Made by a program: the position numbers and the translations under genes. 64,000 bases of DNA from Sialis fuliginosa. Lineage: Eukaryota > Arthropoda > Insecta > Megaloptera > Sialidae. Where the stretch lies: NCBI GenBank assembly GCA_961205875.1, contig OY540822.1:16742501-16806500 (forward strand). Reading direction: 5' to 3'. Below are positions 37,247 to 50,300 of the stretch, piece after piece; the stretch's first letter is position 1; each line of letters starts with the position of its first letter. Below the pieces are notes generated by a model, which made no database searches, was not told the DNA's origin, and saw only the letters and a list, made by a program, of their open reading frames with translations.

Positions 37247-38075
37247 CGTTAGTTACCTTATCACTCGAGAACCACTTATCCGATTTACGAGTTTTTTTTT
37301 TTAATTCATAGGTACGTTCTCTGGCCAGGTTATAGGCTATATTTTTTTACGTTAGGTAACATAACAACAAAGCAGTGATGATAATAGTAAATCAAGTCGG
37401 AAAAAATTTTGCCGTCGGCGCGCTGTTTTGTAATACGCTGCCTAAACCGTTCAATATAGAACAAAATAATGTATTAAAGAATTGTGTAGAATCAAAAGTT
37501 CTACAATTAAGTCAGCGACACGATATGTCTAACTTTTATATTTAAGCCACAATGACTGCTTTTATGTTACAAAAAAAACATAAAATATTTGGATTTTGTT
37601 TACATGGACTTATGACCTGCAAAACATTAATCCTTATCGAAATAAATGATTTCATCGTCATAAGTACTTAATGTAGATATAGTTTGCCATTTACAGCATC
37701 CAATTTGGTCGTATAGTTTAGAAAATATCTTAAAATATATTTATAAAGGTAACATTTTAAATGTATGGTGTCGTGCCGCATCGAAGCGATGTACATCAGA
37801 CTGGATTCGCTTACGTTCGGTAGATATTCGGAGTCCCTCGGCTGACGTTTGAGTTAATTTTGTTTTCAATAATTAACATTTAAATTTAAACAGAACACAA
37901 ATTATTTGTACTTTTTTCTTCTGATTCGTTTTTGTTAGGTAATTTAGGTATTGATAAATTATTATTACAATAATAACTAATCGTGTTTGTACTTAATTAA
38001 TTAAACTATATTTTTCAAAAATCCTAAACAATAATTCCGTAGTCTACGCGAGCGAAGCCGCGTGGGCCCAGCTAG
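37192..38075 (+). mobile_element. Non-autonomous Helitron, second copy, 884 bp
   Basis: Same length, termini, insertion base and flanks as the copy 5348 bp upstream. It was duplicated with the array unit and is not a second insertion. Confidence 0.9.
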
Positions 38076-38810
38076 TATGATATATTGATCAGAACCTGTA
38101 GAGAAAACATTATACCAGGCACATATCATATATTCATCAGAACCTGTAGAGAAAACCTTATACCAGGCACATATCATATATTCATCAGAACCTGTAGAGA
38201 AAACAGCCGTTTCTAGAAATCGTTTTTTTGATCTCATCATCGACATACTGTTTATTTTTCTAATTGCAAATTATAAAATATAATGTTTAAAAATAAGTAA
38301 CAGTTTGAACACTATACTCAGTTTTACATATTAAAATAAATTAAACATGAATTAGTAGTATAGTTTGATCGTAAGTTAAAACACTCATATACGTGTTGGT
38401 GTTCGTTACAACTCGAGTTTTTCACATTTTACTAAAAAATCCCAGTAAATACAGTCGATTAGACATAATGTTATATCAAGAACAGATCAGTAGCGTAGAT
38501 AGCTTTTTGCGATGGGCTGGGGGGGGGGGGGGATATGACCAGGGCCACAACTAGAAGCTTGGGGGGCCCCAAAATATGTAAAATTAAAAAAAATTATTAT
38601 AATTTTGAACTGAATAACCTTTTTTTTGATCATATAATTATATAAACTGTAATTAGTTTACTCATTATTACTAAAAAAAAGTCATTCTATTGAAAAACAA
38701 CTGAAGACCTTTTTTTCGATGGTATTACAATACTTCCATTTATTTCAGAACATGGAAGTAAAAATCAAACGAATACACTCATACACAAAATGTAAGTACA
38801 CAATTATAAT

Positions 38811-39463
38811 TAGACTTGTGTAGTTCACGAACGAACTAGTTCAAAAGAGCGCTCCCACACGAGAACTAGAGGAACTAGTTCGTATGCGCTCCGTTCTTTT
38901 AGTTCAATAGTTCCCGATACACTTCAAATACACTGTTCTAAAAATGAGATTGTACGATTTTTATGTTTAATAATTTATGTTTTCAATACTTTATTACTAA
39001 TTTGGATTTATTTTACTAAAGATATATTATATAAAATTTTTTTGGTTCACATGAATGCAATATGTCTTTCAAAAGGACGTGATTTTTATACTATTTTATG
39101 ACAATCATCAAAAAGGAATGTCACAGATTTTAATGAAATTTAAATATATTGCTTATATTACTCTACAGTAAATAATGTTTCAAAATATTCATATATATCG
39201 AGGGTTCGATTTAGAAAAAAGAAGATTATTGCAAATATATACATTTAAAAATATCGATCTTGTCTATAAATTAATAACGAATTCAAAATTGCAGCAGTTT
39301 GCATTTCTATCCAATCCAATATATCTAAATCAATAAATTTTGTCATCGTATAGTTCGGAAAAAAATTCTATGAACTAAAAGAACTAGAAGAACGAACTAG
39401 TTCATTAAAGATTACTGAACAATAGGGAGCGCTCTCTGTCATGAACTAAAATGCCCAACTCTA
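38811..39463 (+). mobile_element. hAT-like MITE copy
   Basis: 653 bp; equivalent to 33464, offset 5347 bp, sharing its TATATAAAA variant. Confidence 0.9.
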
Positions 39464-39491
39464 ATTATAATTTACGCCAGTCACAGAACGT

Positions 39492-39713
39492 CATATATTC
39501 ATCAGAACCATGTAGAGAAAACCTTATACCAGGCACTTATGAGATATTCATCAGAACCTGTAGAGAAAACATTATACCAGGCACATATGATATATTCATC
39601 AGAACCTGTAGAGAAAACATTATACCTGGCACATATTATATATTCATCAGAACCTGTAGAGAAAACCTTATACCTGGCACATATCATATATTCATCAGAA
39701 CCTGTAGAGAAAA
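39492..39713 (+). repeat. 48-bp minisatellite, one unit shorter
   Basis: Equivalent to 34144-34413 (shares CTTATGAGAT) with exactly one 48-bp unit lost. Confidence 0.92.
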
Positions 39714-40316
39714 CAGCCGTTTCTAGAAATCGTTTTTTGGATCTCATCATCGACATACTGTTTATTTTTCTAATTGCAAATTATAAAATATAATGTTTAA
39801 AAATAAGTAACAGTTTGAACACTATACTCAGTTTTACATATTAAAATAAATTAAACATGAATTAGTAGTATGGTTTGATCGTAAGTTAAAACACTCATAT
39901 ACGTGTTGGTGTTCGTTACAACTCTAGTTATTCACATTTTACTAAAAAATCCCAGTAAATACAGTCGATTAGACATAATGTTATATCAAGAACAGATCAG
40001 TAGCGTAGATAGCTTTTTGCGATGGGCTGGGGGGGGGGGATATGACCAGGGCCACAACTAGAAGCTTGGGGGGCCCCAAAATATGTAAAATTAAAAAAAA
40101 TTATTATAATTTTGAACTGAATAACCTTTTTTTGATCATATAATTATATAAACTGTAATTAGTTTACTCATTATTACTAAAAAAAAGTCATTCTATTGAA
40201 AAACAACTGAAGACCTTTTTTTCGATGGTATTACAATACTTCCATTTATTTCAGAACATGGAAGTAAAAATCAAACGAATACACTCATACACAAAATGTA
40301 AGTACACAATTATAAT

Positions 40317-40969
40317 TAGACTTGTGTAGTTCACGAACGAACTAGTTCAAAAGAGCGCTCCCACACGAGAACTAGAGGAACTAGTTCGTATGCGCTCCGT
40401 TCTTTTAGTTCAATAGTTCCCGATACACTTCAAATACACTGTTCTAAAAATGAGATTGTACGATTTTTATGTTTAATAATTTATGTTTTCAATACTTTAT
40501 TACTAATTTGGATTTATTTTACTAAAGATATATTATATAAAATTTTTTTGGTTCACATGAATGCAATATGTCTTTCAAAAGGACGTGATTTTTATACTAT
40601 TTTATGACAATCATCAAAAAGGAATGTCACAGATTTTAATGAAATTTAAATATATTGCTTATATTACTCTACAGTAAATAATGTTTCAAAATATTCATAT
40701 ATATCGAGGGTTCGATTTAGAAAAAAGAAGATTATTGCAAATATATACATTTAAAAATATCGATCTTGTCTATAAATTAATAACGAAATCAAAATTGCAG
40801 CAGTTTGCATTTCTATCCAATCCAATATATCTAAATCAATAAATTTTGTCATCTTATAGTTCGGAAAAAAATTCTATGAACTAAAAGAACTAGAATAACG
40901 AACTAGTTCATTAAAGACTACTGAACTATAGGGAGCGCTCTCTGTCATGAACTAAAATGCCCAACTCTA
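40317..40969 (+). mobile_element. hAT-like MITE copy
   Basis: 653 bp; the most diverged plus-strand copy (for example ACGAAATC, ATCTTATAG and AGAATAACG variants), as expected for an array-edge unit. Confidence 0.9.
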
Positions 40970-41887
40970 ATTATAATTTACGCCAGTCACAGAACGTCAT
41001 ATATTCATCAGAACCTGTAGAGAAAACCTTATACCAGGCACATATGATATATTCATCAGAACCTGTAGAGAAAACATTATACCAGGCACATATGATATAT
41101 TCATCAGAACCTGTAGAGAAAACCTTATACCAGGCACATATCATATATTCATCAGAACCTGTAGAGAAAACAGCCGTTTCTAGAAATCGTTTTTTGGATC
41201 TCATCATCGACATACTGTTTATTTTTCTAATTGCAAATTATAAAATATAATGTTTAAAAATAAGTAACAGTTTGAACACTATACTCAGTTTTACATATTA
41301 AAATAAATTAAACATGAATTAGTAGTATAGTTTGATCGTAAGTTAAAACACTCATATACGTGTTGGTGTTCGTTACAACTCGAGTTTTTCACATTTTACT
41401 AAAAAATCCCAGTAAATACAGTCGATTAGACATAATGTTATATCAAGAACAGATCAGTAGCGTAGATAGCTTTTTGCGATGGGTTGGCGGGGGGGGATAT
41501 GACCAGGGCCACAACTAGAAGCTCGGGGGGCCCCAAAATATGTAAAATTAAAAAAAATTATTATAATTTTGAACTGAATAACCTTTTTTTTGATCATATA
41601 ATTATATAAACTGTAATTAGTTTACTCATTATTACTAAAAAAAAGTCATTCTATTGAAAAACAACTGAAGACCTTTTTTTCGATGGTATTACAATACTTC
41701 CATTTATTTCAGAACATGGAAGTAAAAATCAAACGAATACACTCATACACAAAATGTAAGTACACAATTATAATTTACGCCAGTCACAGAACGTCATATA
41801 TTCATCAGAACCATGTAGAGAAAACCTTATACCAGGCACACATCATATATTCATCAGAACCTGTAGAGAAAACCTTATACCAGGCAC

Positions 41888-42079
41888 TAGAGTTGGGCAT
41901 TTTAGTTCATGACAGAGAGCGCTCCCTATAGTTCAGTAATCTTTAATGAACTAGTTCGTTCTTCTAGTTCTTTTAGTTCATAGAATTTTTTTCCGAAATA
42001 TACGATGACAAAATTTATTGATTTAGATATATTGGATTGGATAGAAATGCAAACTGCTGCAATTTTGAATTCGTTATTA
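41888..42079 (-). mobile_element. Truncated hAT-like MITE at the right inversion junction
   Basis: Begins TAGAGTTGGGC directly after CCAGGCAC of the plus-orientation minisatellite (reverse complement GTGCCTGG) and stops after about 192 bp at TTATTA, where spacer sequence resumes. Its outer flank is the partner of the one at 25140-25147. Confidence 0.88.
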
Positions 42080-42371
42080 TTTTTAAACATTATATTTTAT
42101 AATTTGCAATTAGAAAAATAAACAGTATGTCGATGATGAGATCCAAAAAACGATTTCTAGAAACGGCTGTTTTCTCTACAGGTTCTGATGAATATATGAT
42201 GTGTGCCTGGTATAAGGTTTTCTCTACAGGTTCTGATGAATATATGATATGTTCCTGGTATAAGGTTTTCTCTACAGGTTCTGATGAATATATGATGTGT
42301 GCCTGGTATAAGGTTTTCTCTACATGGTTCTGATGAATATATGACGTTCTGTGACTGGCGTAAATTATAAT

Positions 42372-43016
42372 TAGAGTTGGGCATTTTAGTTCATGACAGA
42401 GAGCGCTCCCTATGGTTCAGTAATCTTTAATGAACTAGTTCGTTCTTCTAGTTCTTTTAGTTCATAGAATTTTTTTCCGAACTATACGATGACAAAATTT
42501 ATTGATTTAGATATATTGGATTGGATAGAAATGCAAACTGCTGCAATTTTGAATTCGTTATTAATTTATAGACAAGATCGATATTTTTAAATGTATATAT
42601 TTGCAATAATCTTCTTTTTTCTAAATCGAACCCTCGATATATATGAATATTTTGAAACATTATTTACTGTAGAGTAATATAAGCAATATATTTAAATTTC
42701 ATTAAAATCTGTGACATTCCTTTTTGATGATTGTCATAAAATAGTATAAAAATCACGTCCTTTTGAAAGACATATTGCATTCATGTGAACCAAAAAAATT
42801 TAATATAATATATCTTTAGTAAAATAAATCCAAATAAGTAATAAAGTATTGAAAACATAAATTATTAAACATAAAAATCGTACAATCTCATTTTTAGAAC
42901 AGTGTATTTGAAGTGTATCGGGAACTATTGAACTAAAAGAACGGAGCGCATACGAACTAGTTCCTCTAGTGGGAGCGCTCCTTTGAACTAGTTCGTTCGT
43001 GAACTACACAAGTCTA
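42372..43016 (-). mobile_element. hAT-like MITE copy, minus orientation
   Basis: 645 bp, with ATTATAAT on both sides. It has a small deletion near 42970 relative to the plus-strand copies (CACACGAGAACTAG region shortened). Confidence 0.9.
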
Positions 43017-43570
43017 ATTATAATTGTGTACTTACATTTTGTGTATGAGTGTATTGTAATACCATCGAAAAAAAGGTCTTCAGTTGTTTTTCAATAGAAT
43101 GACTTTTTTTTAGTAATAATGAGTAAACTAATTACAGTTTATATAATTATATGATCAAAAAAAAGGTTATTCAGTTCAAAATTATAATAATTTTTTTAAA
43201 TTTTATATATTTTGGGGTCCACCGAGCTTCTAGTTGTGGCCCTGGTCATATCCCCCCCCCCTCCCCATCCCATCGCAAAAAGCTATCTACGCCGCTGATC
43301 TGTTCTTGATATAACATTATGTCTAATCGACTGTATTTACTGGGATTTTTTAGTAAAATGTGAAAAACTCGAGTTGTAACGAACCAACACGTATATGAGT
43401 GTTTTAACTTACGATCAAACTATACTACTAATTCATGTTTAATTTATTTTAATATGTAAAACTGAGTATAGTGTTCAAACTGTTACTTATTTTTAAACAT
43501 TATATTTTATAATTTGCATTTAGAAAAATAAACAGTATGTCGATGATGAGATCCAAAAAACGATTTCTAG

Positions 43571-43950
43571 AAACGGCTGTTTTCTCTACAGGTTCTGATG
43601 AATATATGATGTGTGCCTGGTATAAGGTTTTCTCTACATGGTTCTGATGAATATATGATGTGTGCCTGGTATAAGGTTTTCTCTACAGGTTCTGATGAAT
43701 ATATGATGTGTGCCTGGTATAAGGTTTTCTCTACAGGTTCTGATGAATATATGATGTGTGCCTGGTATAAGGTTTTCTCTACATGGTTCTGATGAATATA
43801 TGATATGTGCCTGGTATAAGGTTTTCTCTACAGGTTCTGATGAATATATGATATGTGCCTGGTATAAGGTTTTCTCTACAGGTTCTAATGAATATATGAT
43901 GTGTGCCTGGTATAAGGTTTTCTCTACATGGTTCTGATGAATATATGACG
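43571..43950 (-). repeat. 48-bp minisatellite, longest array, minus orientation
   Basis: About eight units with internal ACATGG variants normally seen only at the outer end, at 43636-43642 and again near 43782. This suggests that two shorter arrays were joined. Confidence 0.88.
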
Positions 43951-43973
43951 TTCTGTGACTGGCGTAAATTATA

Positions 43974-44352
43974 ATTAGTGTTGGGCATTTTAGTTCATGA
44001 CAGAGATTGCTCCCTATAGTTCAGTAATCTTTAATGAACTAGTTCGTTCTTCTAGTTCTTTTAGTTCATAGAATTTTTTTCCGAACTATACGATGACAAG
44101 TTTTATTGATTTAGATATTATATTGGATTGGATAGAAATGCAAACTGCTGCAATTTTGAATTCGTTATTAATTTATAGACAAGATCGATATTTTTAAATG
44201 TATATATTTGCAATAATCTTCTTTTTTTTAAATCGAACCCTCGATATATATGAATATTTCGAAACATTATTTACTGTAGAGTAATATATGCAATATATTT
44301 AAATTTCATTAAAATCTGTGACATTCCTTTTTGTTGATTGTCATAAAATAGT
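43974..44352 (-). mobile_element. hAT-like MITE cut off by the satellite array
   Basis: Starts TAGTGTTGGGC after an ATTATAAT flank and runs in minus orientation to CATAAAATAGT, where the 121-bp satellite begins. The remaining 270 bp or so are missing. Confidence 0.88.
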
Positions 44353-47300
44353 TTGTGTTAATGGGCTTTTAATTTTATCGCTCCGAATCGCGAAATTAGG
44401 GTGTCTATCGTGTAGGAAATCGGCCGCCGGTCACTTGTTGTTCAGTGCAAAATCTCTCTGCGGGCCGCCGTTTACGTGTTAATGGGCTTTTAATTTTATC
44501 GCTCCGAATCGCGAAATTAGGGTGTCTATCGTGTAGGAAATCGGCCGCCGGTCACTTGTTGTCCAGTGCAAAATCTCTCTGCGGGCCGCCGTTTACGTGT
44601 TAATGGGCTTTTAATTTTATCGCTCCGAATCGCGAAATTAGGGTGTCTATCGTGTAGGAAATCGGCCGCCGGTCACTTGTTGTCCAGTGCAAAATCTCTC
44701 TGCGGGCCGCCGTTTACGTGTTAATGGGCTTTTAATTTTATCGCTCCGAATCGTAAAATTAGGGTGTCTATCGTGTAGGAAATCGGCCGCCGGTCACTTG
44801 TTGTCCAGTGCAAAATCTCTCTGCGGGCCGCCGTTTACGTGTTAATGGGCTTTTAATTTTATCGCTCCGAATCGCGAAATTAGGGTGTCTATCGTGTAGG
44901 AAATCGGCCGCCGGTCACTTGTTGTCCAGTGCAAAATCTCTCTGCGGGCCGCCGTTTACGTGTTAATGGGCTTTTAATTTTATCGCTCCGAATCGTAAAA
45001 TTAGGGTGTCTATCGTGTAGGAAATCGGCCGCCGGTCACTTGTTGTCCAGTGCAAAATCTATCTGCGGGCCGCCGTTTACGTGTTAATGGGCTTTTAATT
45101 TTATCGCTCCGAATCGCGAAATTAGGGTGTCTATCGTGTAGGAAATCGGCCGCCGGTCACTTGTTGTCCAGTGCAAAATCTCTCTGCGGGCCGCCGTTTA
45201 CGTGTTAATGGGCTTTTAATTTTATCGCTCCGAATCGTAAAATTAGGGTGTCTATCGTGTAGGAAATCGGCCGCCGGTCACTTGTTGTCCAGTGCAAAAT
45301 CTCTCTGCGGGCCGCCGTTTACGTGTTAATGGGCTTTTAATTTTATCGCTCCGAATCGTAAAATTAGGGTGTCTATCGTGTAGGAAATCGGCCGCCGGTC
45401 ACTTGTTGTCCAGTGCAAAATCTCTCTGCGGGCCGCCGTTTACGTGTTAATGGGCTTTTAATTTTATCGCTCCGAATCGTAAAATTAGGGTGTCTATCGT
45501 GTAGGAAATCGGCCGCCGGTCACTTGTTGTCCAGTGCAAAATCTCTCTGCGGGCCGCCGTTTACGTGTTAATGGGCTTTTAATTTTATCGCTCCGAATCG
45601 TAAAATTAGGGTGTCTATCGTGTAGGAAATCGACCGCCGGTCACTTGTTGTCCAGTGCAAAATCTCTCTGCGGGCCGCCGTTTACGTGTTAATGGGCTTT
45701 TAATTTTATCGCACCGAATCGTAAAATTAGGGTGTCTATCGTGTAGGAAATCGGCCGCCGGTCACTTGTTGTCCAGTGCAAAATCTCTCTGCGGGCCGCC
45801 GTTTACGTGTTAATGGGCTTTTAATTTTATCGCACCGAATCGTAAAATTAGGGTGTCTATCGTGTAGGAAATCGGCCGCCGGTCACTTGTTGTCCAGTGC
45901 AAAATCTCTCTGCGGGCCGCCGTTTACGTGTTAATGGGCTTTTAATTTTATCGCACCGAATCGTAAAATTAGGGTGTCTATCGTGTAGGAAATCGGCCGC
46001 CGGTCACTTGTTGTCCAGTGCAAAATCTCTCTGCGGGCCGCCGTTTACGTGTTAATGGGCTTTTAATTTTATCGCTCCGAATCGCAAAATTAGGGTGTCT
46101 ATCGTGTAGGAAATCGGCCGCCGGTCACTTGTTGTCCAGTGCAAAATCTCTCTGCGGGCCGCCGTTTACGTGTTAATGGGCTTTTAATTTTATCGCTCCG
46201 AATCGTAAAATTAGGGTGTCTATCGTGTAGGAAATCGGCCGCCGGTCACTTGTTGTCCAGTGCAAAATCTCTCTGCGGGCCGCCGTTTACGTGTTAATGG
46301 GCTTTTAATTTTATCGCTCCGAATCGTAAAATTAGGGTGTCTATCGTGTAGGAAATCGGCCGCCGGTCACTTGTTGTCCAGTGCAAAATCTCTCTGCGGG
46401 CCGCCGTTTACGTGTTAATGGGCTTTTAATTTTATCGCTCCGAATCGCAAAATTAGGGTGCCTATCGTGTAGGAAATCGACCGCCGGTCACTTGTTGTCC
46501 AGTGCAAAATCTCTCTGCGGGCCGCCGTTTACGTGTTAATGGGCTTTTAATTTTATCGCACCGAATCGTAAAATTAGGGTGTCTATCGTGTAGGAAATCG
46601 GCCGCCGGTCACTTGTTGTCCAGTGCAAAATCTCTCTGCGGGCCGCCGTTTACGTGTTAATGGGCTTTTAATTTTATCGCTCCGAATCGCAAAATTAGGG
46701 TGTCTATCGTGTAGGAAATCGGCCGCCGGTCACTTGTTGTCCAGTGCAAAATCTCTCTGCGGGCCGCCGTTTACGTGTTAATGGGCTTTTAATTTTATCG
46801 CACCGAATCGTAAAATTAGGGTGTCTATCGTGTAGGAAATCGGCCGCCGGTCACTTGTTGTCCAGTGCAAAATCTCTCTGCGGGCCGCCGTTTACGTGTT
46901 AATGGGCTTTTAATTTTATCGCTCCGAATCGCAAAATTAGGGTGTCTATCGTGTAGGAAATCGGCCGCCGGTCACTTGTTGTCCAGTGCAAAATCTCTCT
47001 GCGGGCCGCCGTTTACGTGTTAATGGGCTTTTAATTTTATCGCTCCGAATCGTAAAATTAGGGTGTCTATCGTGTAGGAAATCGGCCGCCGGTCACTTGT
47101 TGTCCAGTGCAAAATCTCTCTGCGGGCCGCCGTTTACGTGTTAATGGGCTTTTAATTTTATCGCTCCGAATCGTAAAATTAGGGTGTCTATCGTGTAGGA
47201 AATCGACCGCCGGTCACTTGTTGTCCAGTGCAAAATCTCTCTGCGGGCCGCCGTTTACGTGTTAATGGGCTTTTAATTTTATCGCACCGAATCGTAAAAT

Positions 47301-50300
47301 TAGGGTGTCTATCGTGTAGGAAATCGGCCGCCGGTCACTTGTTGTCCAGTGCAAAATCTCTCTGCGGGCCGCCGTTTACGTGTTAATGGGCTTTTAATTT
47401 TATCGCACCGAATCGTAAAATTAGGGTGTCTATCGTGTAGGAAATCGGCCGCCGGTCACTTGTTGTCCAGTGCAAAATCTCTCTGCGGGCCGCCGTTTAC
47501 GTGTTAATGGGCTTTTAATTTTATCGCACCGAATCGTAAAATTAGGGTGTCTATCGTGTAGGAAATCGGCCGCCGGTCACTTGTTGTCCAGTGCAAAATC
47601 TCTCTGCGGGCCGCCGTTTACGTGTTAATGGGCTTTTAATTTTATCGCTCCGAATCGCAAAATTAGGGTGTCTATCGTGTAGGAAATCGGCCGCCGGTCA
47701 CTTGTTGTCCAGTGCAAAATCTCTCTGCGGGCCGCCGTTTACGTGTTAATGGGCTTTTAATTTTATCGCACCGAATCGTAAAATTAGGGTGTCTATCGTG
47801 TAGGAAATCGGCCGCCGGTCACTTGTTGTCCAGTGCAAAATCTCTCTGCGGGCCGCCGTTTACGTGTTAATGGGCTTTTAATTTTATCGCTCCGAATCGC
47901 AAAATTAGGGTGTCTATCGTGTAGGAAATCGGCCGCCGGTCACTTGTTGTCCAGTGCAAAATCTCTCTGCGGGCCGCCGTTTACGTGTTAATGGGCTTTT
48001 AATTTTATCGCACCGAATCGTAAAATTAGGGTGTCTATCGTGTAGGAAATCGGCCGCCGGTCACTTGTTGTCCAGTGCAAAATCTCTCTGCGGGCCGCCG
48101 TTTACGTGTTAATGGGCTTTTAATTTTATCGCACCGAATCGTAAAATTAGGGTGTCTATCGTGTAGGAAATCGGCCGCCGGTCACTTGTTGTCCAGTGCA
48201 AAATCTCTCTGCGGGCCGCCGTTTACGTGTTAATGGGCTTTTAATTTTATCGCTCCGAATCGTAAAATTAGGGTGTCTATCGTGTAGGAAATCGGCCGCC
48301 GGTCACTTGTTGTTCAGTGCAAAATCTCTCTGCGGGCCGCCGTTTACGTGTTAATGGGCTTTTAATTTTATCGCTCCGAATCGCGAAATTAGGGTGTCTA
48401 TCGTGTAGGAAATCGGCCGCCGGTCACTTGTTGTCCAGTGCAAAATCTCTCTGCGGGCCGCCGTTTACGTGTTAATGGGCTTTTAATTTTATCGCACCGA
48501 ATCGTAAAATTAGGGTGTCTATCGTGTAGGAAATCGGCCGCCGGTCACTTGTTGTCCAGTGCAAAATCTCTCTGCGGGCCGCCGTTTACGTGTTAATGGG
48601 CTTTTAATTTTATCGCACCGAATCGTAAAATTAGGGTGTCTATCGTGTAGGAAATCGGCCGCCGGTCACTTGTTGTCCAGTGCAAAATCTCTCTGCGGGC
48701 CACCGTTTACGTGTTAATGGGCTTTTAATTTTATCGCTCCGAATTGCAAAATTAGGGTGTCTATCGTGTAGGAAATCGGCCGCCGGTCACTTGTTGTCCA
48801 GTGCAAAATCTCTCTGCGGGCCGCCGTTTACGTGTTAATGGGCTTTTAATTTTATCGCTCCGAATCGTAAAATTAGGGTGTCTATCGTGTAGGAAATCGG
48901 CCGCCGGTCACTTGTTGTCCAGTGCAAAATCTCTCTGCGGGCCGCCGTTTACGTGTTAATGGGCTTTTAATTTTATCGCTCCGAATCGTAAAATTAGGGT
49001 GTCTATCGTGTAGGAAATCGGCCGCCGGTCACTTGTTGTCCAGTGCAAAATCTCTCTGCGGGCCGCCGTTTACGTGTTAATGGGCTTTTAATTTTATCGC
49101 TCCGAATCGCAAAATTAGGGTGTCTATCGTGTAGGAAATCGGCCGCCGGTCACTTGTTGTCCAGTGCAAAATCTCTCTGCGGGCCGCCGTTTACGTGTTA
49201 ATGGGCTTTTAATTTTATCGCTCCGAATCGTAAAATTAGGGTGTCTATCGTGTAGGAAATCGGCCGCCGGTCACTTGTTGTCCAGTGCAAAATCTCTCTG
49301 CGGGCCGCCGTTTACGTGTTAATGGGCTTTTAATTTTATCGCTCCGAATCGCAAAATTAGGGTGTCTATCGTGTAGGAAATCGGCCGCCGGTCACTTGTT
49401 GTCCAGTGCAAAATCTCTCTGCGGGCCGCCGTTTACGTGTTAATGGGCTTTTAATTTTATCGCACCGAATCGTAAAATTAGGGTGTCTATCGTGTAGGAA
49501 ATCGGCCGCCGGTCACTTGTTGTCCAGTGCAAAATCTCTCTGCGGGCCGCCGTTTACGTGTTAATGGGCTTTTAATTTTATCGCTCCGAATCGTAAAATT
49601 AGGGTGTCTATCGTGTAGGAAATCGGCCGCCGGTCACTTGTTGTCCAGTGCAAAATCTCTCTGCGGGCCGCCGTTTACGTGTTAATGGGCTTTTAATTTT
49701 ATCGCTCCGAATCGTAAAATTAGGGTGTCTATCGTGTAGGAAATCGGCCGCCGGTCACTTGTTGTCCAGTGCAAAATCTCTCTGCGGGCCGCCGTTTACG
49801 TGTTAATGGGCTTTTAATTTTATCGCTCCGAATCGCAAAATTAGGGTGTCTATCGTGTAGGAAATCGGCCGCCGGTCACTTGTTGTCCAGTGCAAAATCT
49901 CTCTGCGGGCCGCCGTTTACGTGTTAATGGGCTTTTAATTTTATCGCACCGAATCGTAAAATTAGGGTGTCTATCGTGTAGGAAATCGGCCGCCGGTCAC
50001 TTGTTGTCCAGTGCAAAATCTATCTGCGGGCCGCCGTTTACGTGTTAATGGGCTTTTAATTTTATCGCTCCGAATCGCAAAATTAGGGTGTCTATCGTGT
50101 AGGAAATCGGCCGCCGGTCACTTGTTGTCCAGTGCAAAATCTCTCTGCGGGCCGCCGTTTACGTGTTAATGGGCTTTTAATTTTATCGCTCCGAATCGTA
50201 AAATTAGGGTGTCTATCGTGTAGGAAATCGGCCGCCGGTCACTTGTTGTTCAGTGCAAAATCTCTCTGCGGGCCGCCGTTTACGTGTTAATGGGCTTTTA

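Larger units (their letters stand above)
24415..44352. repeat. 20-kb composite tandem array (spacer + 48-bp minisatellite + hAT MITE, two Helitrons)
   Basis: The unit is a spacer of about 0.75 kb (from AGCCGTTTCTAGAAATCG to GTAAGTACACAATTATAATT), a 653-bp hAT-like MITE and a 48-bp minisatellite. The same landmark (ATGCCCAACTC at the MITE's right end) recurs on the plus strand at 25788, 27343, 28754, 30298, 31709, 34104, 35646, 37057, 39451 and 40957, giving steps of about 1411-1555 bp, or about 2395 bp where a Helitron is present. Units A (long minisatellite), B (short) and C (Helitron) form a higher-order repeat of about 5.35 kb (28754, 34104 and 39451 are equivalent). Units at 24415-25147 and 41888-44352 are in the opposite orientation. 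Two places lack the MITE and show the empty site. Confidence 0.93.

Noticed and set aside
25788-43988. About 20 repeated open frames of 68-107 codons in the composite array as genes
   Set aside because: They follow from a stop-free 48-bp repeat, overlap on both strands, and lack splice or family evidence.
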